Assembly (NCBI GenBank): GCA_938021445.1
Contig: CALIGR010000135.1
Coordinates: forward strand, 1-6,875
DNA from: an uncultured Candidatus Altimarinota bacterium
GTDB taxonomy: Bacteria; Patescibacteriota; Gracilibacteria; UBA4473
Direction: 5' to 3'
Length of the DNA: 6,875 bases
Every line of letters begins with the position of its first letter. The first letter of the stretch is position 1. The notes below the pieces were generated by a model. That model searched no databases, was not told the DNA's origin, and was given only the letters and a program-made list of their open reading frames with translations. Positions 1 through 5,233 of the stretch are shown here, in pieces. The position numbers and the translations under genes are program-made.

Positions 1-129
1 GAGGCGGAGGCCGAAGTCGTGACGGGAGACGCCATGCTGGTGTTTCAAGCGATTGAGCAGTTCCGCCTCTGGCATGACGTAGAGCTTGAGCCGGAAGTCA
101 TGCAGAGAGGTTTTTTTGATCGAGTTTGA
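1..129 (+). CDS. aroE: Shikimate dehydrogenase (AroE-like), C-terminal fragment
   Basis: An open frame entering from the left edge gives the last 42 residues of a protein, ending at TGA 127-129. Its core (GDAMLVFQAIEQFRLW, fragment residues 9-24) matches the C-terminal motif of shikimate dehydrogenases, roughly G-x-x-MLV-x-Q-A-x-x-x-F-x-L-W followed by a Gly/Pro/Glu-rich segment and a final helix beginning with VM. In this family the Gln of the motif (Q16 of the fragment) contacts shikimate, and the protein normally ends about 20 residues after the LW, as it does here. AroE makes shikimate from 3-dehydroshikimate with NADPH in the chorismate pathway in the cytosol. Family assignment rests on this short motif only; a quinate/shikimate dehydrogenase (YdiB type) or a fused AroD-AroE protein would look the same at this end. 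It is not functionally linked to the ATPase genes that follow. Confidence 0.75.
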   Translation, partial: EAEAEVVTGDAMLVFQAIEQFRLWHDVELEPEVMQRGFFDRV

Positions 130-158
130 AGTTCTCTGAGAAAATCGAACGACTTCAA
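126..158 (+). terminator. Hairpin after the aroE-like gene, possible weak terminator
   Basis: TTGAAGT (126-132) and ACTTCAA (152-158) form a perfect 7-bp stem around a 19-nt loop, overlapping the TGA stop of the upstream gene and followed by the T-rich run TTGACTTTT. The stem is A/T-rich and the loop long, so termination would be weak. The position between unrelated genes supports the idea; the structure alone does not prove it. Confidence 0.25.
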
Positions 159-186
159 TTGACTTTTGCCCCCAATTTAACAAAAT
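159..186 (+). promoter_or_regulatory. Candidate promoter of the ATPase operon
   Basis: TTGACT (159-164, five of six to the -35 consensus) is followed after 16 nt by CAAAAT (181-186, four of six to TATAAT), which would start transcription near 193 and leave a leader of about 18 nt before the subunit H start at 211. The same layout (TTGAC, CCCC at the same offset, CAARAT after 16 nt) recurs at 2591-2618 before subunit K. A second A/T-rich box, TAATAT at 198-203, lies so close to the ATG that it would give a leaderless message. Predicted by eye only. Confidence 0.35.
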
Positions 187-210
187 CCGCAAGATTGTAA
201 TATTTGCACC

Positions 211-546
211 ATGTCCAACCCTACAAACGACGACTTTTTGGCTCAGATTTTAGAAGCTGAGGAAAAAGCGAAAAAAGACCTTGAAAAAGCCATTAAAAAG
301 CAAGGAAGCGATCTGAGCGTTTACCAGCAAAAACTGGAAGATGCCCAAGGTCAAAATCTTGAAAAAGAACGAGAAAAATCTCGTGATAAACTCAAAGCGA
401 GACAAGTTGAGGCTCGGGCTAATTATGAAAAATTAGTTACAGAAGGGACTCAAACGACGGGGAGAATGGAATCAGAGTTGATGTCAAAGCTTGATAAGCA
501 GATGTCGATGATTCAAAACTATTTTGTGTCAGAACTTATTAAATAA
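211..546 (+). CDS. V/A-type ATPase subunit H (NtpF/AhaH-like), peripheral stalk
   Basis: This 111-residue protein is very rich in Glu, Lys, Gln and Ala and is predicted to be almost entirely a coiled-coil helix (about residues 8-80), with a short amphipathic end (about 88-111). The opening pattern ILEAEEKAKKDLEKAIKK resembles the N-terminus of subunit H/G (also called NtpF or AhaH), as does the size. In the family this protein pairs with subunit E to form the peripheral stalk that holds the catalytic head still against the membrane. It has no signal peptide or membrane segment. Sequence alone would be a weak call for such a low-complexity coil; being first, 18 bp before subunit I, is the expected operon position and carries much of the weight. 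ATG 211 is the first start in frame after the upstream gene and has no Shine-Dalgarno sequence. Confidence 0.82.
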   Translation: MSNPTNDDFLAQILEAEEKAKKDLEKAIKKQGSDLSVYQQKLEDAQGQNLEKEREKSRDKLKARQVEARANYEKLVTEGTQTTGRMESELMSKLDKQMSMIQNYFVSELIK

Positions 547-564
547 AGTGATTTTTCAGCATTC

Positions 565-2562
565 ATGAAAGCGAACCTTCAAAAAATACGAGTGGCCGGT
601 CTGAAAGAGCACTATGACGTCCTTATGCGGGAGATTCATAGGAGTGGAATTTTGCAGGTAGAAGAAGATCCAGAGCTGATTTCAAAGTCAGTGCAGCCAA
701 GTGCAGATCATACCGAAACGGTTGAGCTAGCGCGAATTCAGTTTGCCATTGATTTCCTCGCTTCTTACGCCGATAAAAAATCAAAGCTGGATCAGATGTT
801 GTCTGGTGGGAAGCTGGTGCTTTCAGAAAAAGAGTCAAAAGAGCGACTAAAAGCATTTAAATCACAGACGCTCGATATTGTAGATAAAGTAGAGCATCGT
901 GAGGAGGTATTAGTGAGAGCGAAGAATGAGTTGGAGAAAGTACCGACACAACTGCAAATTCTTGAAAATATTTCAGGACTCAAAGCGCCACTGAGTGAGA
1001 GCTACACAACAAATCAGACACAAACTTGGATTGGTTTTGTGCCTTTGAGCGTACATAGATCTTTCTTGGAGTCTGTTTCAGCTAAGTCAAACCTCATTGA
1101 TCTACAAGACCTCGGACGAGATAAGCAGTTTGGATACGTTGCTATTACGGCGATAAACGATCTGGTTCCTTTCATCGAAGAAAAGTGTCAGTCATATGGA
1201 TTTGAGTCGCTTGATTTAGCGAGTCAATTTGAAGGCTACGCAGGCCAAACGCCGGCAGAGATTAAGCAATCTCTTGCGAAGAAAAAAGGGCAGCTAGAAA
1301 GAACTATTACTCAAGCAGAAACTGAGTTAAAAGAACTATCAACTCATGTTGATGATCTAAAAATTCAATACGAATATGGAGATTGGAATAAAGTAAAACA
1401 TGATCTTCAGCAAAAAATATTTCTATCAGAAAAGACTTTTGCTTTTGAAGGATGGACGATGTCAACGGCGTTGCCTGATTTTCAAAAATGGGTTAAAAAT
1501 GCGTTCGCTGGTGGAGTTAGTGTCGAAGCCGTAGCCCTTAAAAAAGGAGAGGAGACACCGATAATGCTTAATAATAAATGGAGTCTTGATTCTTTTCAGC
1601 CGATTACAGAAATGTACGGACTGCCTCAAAATAAAGAATTTGATCCAACTCCATGGCTCGCGCCATTTTTTCTTATCTTCTTTGGGCTTTGCCTCTCAGA
1701 TGTTGGATACGGATCGATTCTAACTTTTACTAGTTTATTCTTTTTGCTATTTGGTCAGTTCTCAGTGGGAGCCAAAAGCACTCTGCGATTGCTTCTTTAC
1801 TGTGGGATGGCTGCTATTGTCGGGGGGATTCTTTTGGGAGGGTATTTTGGCCTTACGCCAGAACAAATGCCTTTCTTGGTAAATCCAAATACGGGTCTGT
1901 TTTATGGCCAAATGTTGACGCCAACAGAAGGCTCTGGGCCGATTACGTTCTTACTACTGTCACTGACACTTGGAGTGATACACCTCCTGTTTGGGATGAT
2001 CTTGGCTTTCTTGCAGCAGATCAAAAATAAGGACTATGATGGAGCTTTCTTTGACACCGCTACTTGGATTTTTGCGCTTGGTTCACTTGGGGTCTTTGCT
2101 TTAGCTGGGCAAATTGGTCTTGATCCAGTAACCGCTAAATATATAGCGATAGCCGGAGTTGTGGCGCTACTACTGACACAAGGTCGACATCAGAAAAATT
2201 GGCTTTTGAAGCCAGTGTTTGGCGTCCTTGGGATCTATAATATTACCAATTATCTTTCAGATATACTGAGTTATTCACGGATTATGGCTCTTGGTCTCGC
2301 GACTGGAGTGGTTGGATTCGCGATGAACTTAACGGCTGGAATTTTTAATGAAATGATGCCAAACCCAGTGCTTGGAATCATCGTGGCGGTATTTGTAGTG
2401 GTGTTTGGACACTTCCTAAATTTCTCTCTTTCTCTCCTTGGGGCATTTATTCACTCAGGGCGACTTCAATTTATTGAATTCTTCGGTAAGTTTTATGAAG
2501 GAGGTGGGAAAAAGTTTGAGCCGTTTATTCGGCAGTCTAAATATCTTTTTTTCAAGTCGTAA
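565..2562 (+). CDS. ntpI: V/A-type ATPase membrane subunit I (NtpI, a-subunit)
   Basis: The 665 residues are close to the length of E. hirae NtpI. Residues 1-360 form a soluble helical arm with coiled-coil stretches (about 75-135 and 230-270) that binds the peripheral stalks. From P363 onward come about seven or eight membrane segments (near 365-397, 406-429, 460-484, 499-518, 524-538, 552-596, 604-632). Family signatures are clear: PFFLIFFGLCLSDVGYG (367-383), NYLSDILSYSRIMALGLA (562-579) and HSGRLQFIEFFGKFYEGGG near the end. R572 corresponds to the essential arginine of the ion pathway in a-subunits (R735 of yeast Vph1); R633 is the second conserved arginine, and H616 and E638 are also family positions. 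With the K ring it forms the two half-channels for ion transport. It starts 18 bp after subunit H without a Shine-Dalgarno sequence. No truncation or missing key residue is seen. Confidence 0.95.
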   Translation: MKANLQKIRVAGLKEHYDVLMREIHRSGILQVEEDPELISKSVQPSADHTETVELARIQFAIDFLASYADKKSKLDQMLSGGKLVLSEKESKERLKAFKSQTLDIVDKVEHREEVLVRAKNELEKVPTQLQILENISGLKAPLSESYTTNQTQTWIGFVPLSVHRSFLESVSAKSNLIDLQDLGRDKQFGYVAITAINDLVPFIEEKCQSYGFESLDLASQFEGYAGQTPAEIKQSLAKKKGQLERTITQAETELKELSTHVDDLKIQYEYGDWNKVKHDLQQKIFLSEKTFAFEGWTMSTALPDFQKWVKNAFAGGVSVEAVALKKGEETPIMLNNKWSLDSFQPITEMYGLPQNKEFDPTPWLAPFFLIFFGLCLSDVGYGSILTFTSLFFLLFGQFSVGAKSTLRLLLYCGMAAIVGGILLGGYFGLTPEQMPFLVNPNTGLFYGQMLTPTEGSGPITFLLLSLTLGVIHLLFGMILAFLQQIKNKDYDGAFFDTATWIFALGSLGVFALAGQIGLDPVTAKYIAIAGVVALLLTQGRHQKNWLLKPVFGVLGIYNITNYLSDILSYSRIMALGLATGVVGFAMNLTAGIFNEMMPNPVLGIIVAVFVVVFGHFLNFSLSLLGAFIHSGRLQFIEFFGKFYEGGGKKFEPFIRQSKYLFFKS

Positions 2563-2572
2563 AAACTGACTC

Positions 2573-2610
2573 AAAAGCTGGGGTTTAGGTTTGACATTAA
2601 CCCCGTTTTT
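2573..2610 (+). terminator. Terminator/attenuator-like hairpin between subunits I and K
   Basis: GGGGTT (2580-2585) pairs with AACCCC (2599-2604) around a 13-nt loop and is followed at once by GTTTTT (2605-2610); an AAAA run (2573-2576) upstream could extend the stem against the T tract. It begins 18 nt after the subunit I stop and lies in the longest gap of the operon (109 nt). Partial termination here, combined with a promoter for K, would be one way to make more rotor proteolipid than subunit I. The stem is short, so strength is uncertain. Confidence 0.45.
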
Positions 2611-2618
2611 CTCAAGAT
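2591..2618 (+). promoter_or_regulatory. Candidate internal promoter for K-E-C-F
   Basis: A perfect TTGACA (2591-2596) sits in the loop of the preceding hairpin; 16 nt later is CAAGAT (2613-2618), a poor -10 box with three of six matches. Transcription would start near 2625, giving a leader of about 47 nt before K. Nineteen of 28 bases agree with the candidate promoter at 159-186, including a CCCC run at the same offset. The downstream leader is A/T-rich and includes a 7-bp tandem repeat (TAACTTT twice from 2651). Promoter activity is inferred, not shown. Confidence 0.38.
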
Positions 2619-2671
2619 GTCGAACGATAAAAAAACACTTAAAAATCTAATAACTTTTAACTTTTAAAAAC

Positions 2672-3136
2672 GTGATGGAAAACGCAATCTTAATGGCAGT
2701 ACTCGGAGCCGGTCTTTCAATCGGTCTAGCAGGAGGAGGATCTTCAATCGGAATTGGAACCGCAGGAGCGAAAGGAGCAGGGGTCTTTGGTGAAAAACCA
2801 GCACTCTTTGGTAAAATACTTCTCATGATGCTTCTTCCTGGATCACAAGGGATTTACGGTCTATTGATCGCTATCTTGATCCTTAACAGCGCAGGACTTC
2901 TCGGTGGAGAGCCATCAATTACAGCTCTAGAAGGCGCTAAATATCTTGGTGCTGGTGTCGCAATGGGAGTTTCAGGTCTTTTCTCTGGATGGTTTCAGGG
3001 ACGAGTAGCCGCTTCAGGGATTGGAGCGATGGCTCGAGACGAAAGTCTTACTGGTCGTCTTATTATCCAAGCGGTAGTGGTTGAAACTTACGCGATCTTC
3101 GGTCTACTAGTAGCGCTTCTTTTGGTGCTTCTCTAA
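2672..3136 (+). CDS. ntpK: V/A-type ATPase subunit K (NtpK), four-helix c-ring proteolipid
   Basis: The 154 residues form two tandem helical hairpins (helices about 5-33, 46-77, 86-119, 127-154), the duplicated 16-kDa form seen in E. hirae NtpK. The single ion-binding carboxylate is E138 in helix 4 (VVVETYAIFGLL). Helix 2 carries LLPGSQGIYG instead of a second Glu. Against NtpK the Na+ ligands line up as L55 (L61), S58 (T64), Q59 (Q65), Q109 (Q110) and E138 (E139), with Y62 matching Y68, so every liganding group is kept, Ser replacing Thr. The protein oligomerises into the rotor ring that carries ions past subunit I. Numbering assumes GTG 2672; the adjacent ATG at 2675 would remove one residue and is equally plausible. 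The GTG is preceded by C like the other starts here. The glycine-rich helices 1 and 3 are typical of tight ring packing. Confidence 0.95.
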   Translation: MMENAILMAVLGAGLSIGLAGGGSSIGIGTAGAKGAGVFGEKPALFGKILLMMLLPGSQGIYGLLIAILILNSAGLLGGEPSITALEGAKYLGAGVAMGVSGLFSGWFQGRVAASGIGAMARDESLTGRLIIQAVVVETYAIFGLLVALLLVLL

Positions 3137-3168
3137 GACTTTTTGTTCTCTAAACACTTATTTAAAAC

Positions 3169-3723
3169 ATGTCCCTACAGGATATTATTCAAAAAATTGC
3201 GGCGGATAACGAAGCGGAGATTGAAAAAATCGAAGCGAAAACAGCTGAACAAAAAAAACAGCTAGACGCGGATGCCTCAAAATCAGAAGCGGAAGCGCTT
3301 AAGGCTTTAGGCGCTAAGACAGAAGCCGCACTTCAGTCTGTTGATGCCAAGACGACGTCAATGGCTCGACGCGAAAATGCGCAAGGTTCGGCGTCAGTTA
3401 AACGAAAAGGAATTGATACCGCTATGGGAAAATTACTCGATTCGCTCGAGAAATCAGACGATAAAACGTACCAAGAAATTGTTTCTTCTTTGGTTAAATC
3501 ACTCCCATTTTCGAAAGGAACAATGCTAGTTCCAGCTTCTCGCTTAAGCTTGATGAAAGATCTAGCTGGAGATTTTGAACTTGAGTCTGATGATAAGATG
3601 GGTGGAGGATTTATCGCTCGAGATGGAAAAGCGGAGGTGGATAACACTTTTAAAAACCTCGTGCGATCGGTTCATGCTTCAGAGCTTGAAATTTTTATCG
3701 CTTCCCAATTAAAACTGGTGTAG
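3169..3723 (+). CDS. ntpE: V/A-type ATPase subunit E, peripheral stalk
   Basis: The 184-residue protein has a long charged N-terminal helix (about 1-90, rich in Ala, Glu, Lys and Gln, coiled coil) and a compact C-terminal domain (about 95-184). The family hallmark is GGGFIARDGKAEVDNTF (145-161), the strand-turn-strand that in subunit E proteins reads GG-hydrophobic, then a variable residue pair and a D-x-(T/S)-F motif, followed by a final helix ending the protein. Subunit E pairs with H to make the peripheral stalk and its C-terminal domain sits on top of the catalytic B subunit. Gene position after K and before C is canonical, with a 32-nt gap upstream and ATG 3169 preceded by TTTAAAAC rather than a Shine-Dalgarno sequence. 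It is slightly shorter than the roughly 190-200 residues common in the family, without obvious loss of a domain. Confidence 0.92.
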   Translation: MSLQDIIQKIAADNEAEIEKIEAKTAEQKKQLDADASKSEAEALKALGAKTEAALQSVDAKTTSMARRENAQGSASVKRKGIDTAMGKLLDSLEKSDDKTYQEIVSSLVKSLPFSKGTMLVPASRLSLMKDLAGDFELESDDKMGGGFIARDGKAEVDNTFKNLVRSVHASELEIFIASQLKLV

Positions 3724-3748
3724 ATTTACTAAATTATAAAACTTATTC

Positions 3749-4756
3749 ATGTCAGATCTTATTGGTATTTGTGGCCAAGTTCGAGGCTTAGAGCCACGGC
3801 TGCTTAACGTAAACCGATTAGATCGGATGGTCGGAGCGGTGGATGCTGAGGCCGCTTTTAGCGTGCTTTCAGAGCTGCAATATTCAGATTATCTGGATCA
3901 AGAAACCGAAGTCACTGATTTTGACCGGATTATTGGGCAGGGTCTTTTTGAGACGAAAGAACTACTTCAGTCCGGACTCAATGATCATCCAGGAATGGAT
4001 TTTTTATGGCTTCAGTCTGATCTCAACAATCTAAAAAGAGCTCTTAAGCAAAAATTAGTCGAAAATAAAACGAGCCTTAGTGATTTTGGGACAGATGAAG
4101 GTTTTTCAAAACTGGGAAACCTAACGGAAACAGACCTAAATCAGATTGTGTTTGAGAAAAGGCCGAGCGGGAGTATCCCTTACCAATTAATTGAATCGGT
4201 TAACAGAGCCGAGGACATTTTTAATAAAACAGAAGATTTCCGCTTCGTAGAGTACGATATGGATGAGGCTTACTTTCATCACCTCAAGGCGGTCGCTCAA
4301 GAAAGTGGGGATGACTTTCTTCAAGAGCTCTGCACCATGCTCGCTAATATAAATCAGGTGAGAACCATAGCACGTTCAGTGCTCGTAAACCGTGAAGCCG
4401 TACCACCTGAAGGACATCTGCCTTATGGTCACTTCGCTCGAGACAAGGCTTCTAAGATTGAAACATTTGAAGAACTCGCCAGACAGGCACGGATGACGGA
4501 GCTTGGGCGGATTTTTGATGAGATAGAGGAAAGTGACAGTGATTCGGAAAAGCTCGTAAAACTTGAGCGAGGGCTTGATCACTACTACCAAGACTGGCTC
4601 AACCGAGAGGCGACAGGATCAATTGATTCGATAGCGGTCTTGATAAACTACTTCGAGAGACGAATGCGAAACGCTCAGCTGATTAAGTTTGTGATGTACG
4701 CTAAGTTTCATGGACTCGATACCGATACTATTTACAAAAGACTCGAACACTTCTAG
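3749..4756 (+). CDS. ntpC: V/A-type ATPase subunit C (d-type rotor adaptor)
   Basis: The 335 residues match the usual size of bacterial and archaeal subunit C (V-ATPase subunit d family). It is a soluble, mostly helical protein without membrane segments. The N-terminus (GICGQVRGLEPRLL, about 6-19) and the C-terminal helix pair beginning YFERRMRNAQLIKFVMYAK (301-319) followed by a short helix to the terminal F335 fit the family, in which the C-terminus reads as a helix starting with an aromatic and containing conserved charged residues that contact the central stalk. The protein sits like a funnel on the K ring and couples it to the D-F shaft. It lies 25 nt after subunit E and 3 nt before subunit F, implying co-transcription and probably coupled translation with F. 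Start ATG 3749 is preceded by CTTATTC, no Shine-Dalgarno. Confidence 0.92.
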   Translation: MSDLIGICGQVRGLEPRLLNVNRLDRMVGAVDAEAAFSVLSELQYSDYLDQETEVTDFDRIIGQGLFETKELLQSGLNDHPGMDFLWLQSDLNNLKRALKQKLVENKTSLSDFGTDEGFSKLGNLTETDLNQIVFEKRPSGSIPYQLIESVNRAEDIFNKTEDFRFVEYDMDEAYFHHLKAVAQESGDDFLQELCTMLANINQVRTIARSVLVNREAVPPEGHLPYGHFARDKASKIETFEELARQARMTELGRIFDEIEESDSDSEKLVKLERGLDHYYQDWLNREATGSIDSIAVLINYFERRMRNAQLIKFVMYAKFHGLDTDTIYKRLEHF

Positions 4757-4759
4757 ATC

Positions 4760-5116
4760 ATGTCAGAAAATACTTTTAAACTCGCAGTCGTTGGAAACCC
4801 AAGCTCGGTGCTTCTCTATAAAGCCCTTGGGTGTGATACCTTTGGAGTGACGACCAATGAAGCCGGTCGAGATAAAGTAGAAGCCCTCTTTCGTGACGTT
4901 CGGGATGATGAAAATCATACGTCAGTTTATGCCGTCGTTTTTGTTGATGAAAGTCTTTACAAGACCTTCAATGACGAGCAAATAGAAAAATTTAGTAGCA
5001 AAGCCCTTCCGGCTATCATCCCAGTACCATCGCCAACTTCTGGAGATGATGACTTCGCGACACAACGCTTGAGAAAAATTGTAGAACGAGCGGTAGGAAG
5101 TGATATTTTGGGATAA
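4760..5116 (+). CDS. V/A-type ATPase subunit F (NtpG-like), central stalk
   Basis: This 118-residue alpha/beta protein begins with a hydrophobic strand and turn, KLAVVGNPSSV (7-17), then LGCDTFGV, the usual opening of subunit F where a Rossmann-like strand is followed by a Gly-acidic turn. VYAVVFVDESL supplies the second core strand, PAIIPVPSP (84-92) the family's proline-rich loop, and VERAVGSDILG (108-118) the C-terminal helix, which in the family reads R-A-(I/V)-G near the end. F binds subunit D in the rotating shaft and can regulate ATP hydrolysis through its C-terminal helix. The gene starts 3 nt after subunit C. It is the last ATPase gene here: the A, B and D genes that normally follow F are not present, so its partner D must be encoded elsewhere. 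In E. hirae nomenclature this subunit is NtpG. Confidence 0.92.
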   Translation: MSENTFKLAVVGNPSSVLLYKALGCDTFGVTTNEAGRDKVEALFRDVRDDENHTSVYAVVFVDESLYKTFNDEQIEKFSSKALPAIIPVPSPTSGDDDFATQRLRKIVERAVGSDILG

Positions 5117-5150
5117 ATATACAAAAAGTTTGAACCAGGATTTTCAAGAT

Positions 5151-5175
5151 TAGAAGAATTTAAAGGATTCTTTTA
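5151..5175. terminator. A/T-rich hairpin between convergent genes
   Basis: Bases 5151-5159 pair with 5167-5175 (core AAGAAT with ATTCTT, one G-T pair further out) around a 7-nt loop. It lies 34 nt after the subunit F stop. There is no strong T tract on either strand (TTTTA on the + side is part of the stem), so it is at best a weak terminator. The two genes converge on this 117-nt gap, where termination signals for both are expected. A wider inverted repeat, CAAGATTA (5145-5152) with TAATCTTG (5212-5219), could enclose it. Confidence 0.3.
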
Positions 5176-5184
5176 GGGTGTCTG

Positions 5185-5216
5185 AAATCTACTTAATCAT
5201 TTAAATCTACTTAATC
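5185..5216. repeat. 18-bp tandem repeat, about 1.8 copies
   Basis: AAATCTACTTAATC occurs at 5185-5198 and again, without mismatch, at 5203-5216, separated by ATTT, giving an 18-bp period. A degenerate third version (ATTTTACTTAAGC, 5227-5239) runs into the stop codon of the convergent gene. It lies between the ends of subunit F and the SEL1-repeat gene, so it may be simple slippage DNA or a protein or RNA binding site. No function is recognised. Confidence 0.7.
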
Positions 5217-5233
5217 TTGGTTCTGGATTTTAC

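Noticed and set aside
623..983. Two short - strand open frames inside subunit I (623-856 and 792-983).
   Set aside because: They overlap each other and the subunit I coding frame, and show no protein-like motif.
3333..3647. A 104-codon open frame on the - strand and a 62-codon frame on the + strand (3341-3529) inside subunit E.
   Set aside because: Both overlap a well-supported subunit E gene in other frames; their products are Ser-rich or Lys/Arg-rich low-complexity without family features.
3843..4591. Short open frames at 3843-4034 (+) and 4376-4591 (-) within subunit C.
   Set aside because: They are out-of-frame shadows of a gene with clear subunit C features.
211..5116. F-type ATP synthase operon.
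   Set aside because: Subunit I with a large soluble arm, the duplicated four-helix K, and the E, C and F families belong to V/A-type machines; no F-type a, b, delta or epsilon protein is seen.
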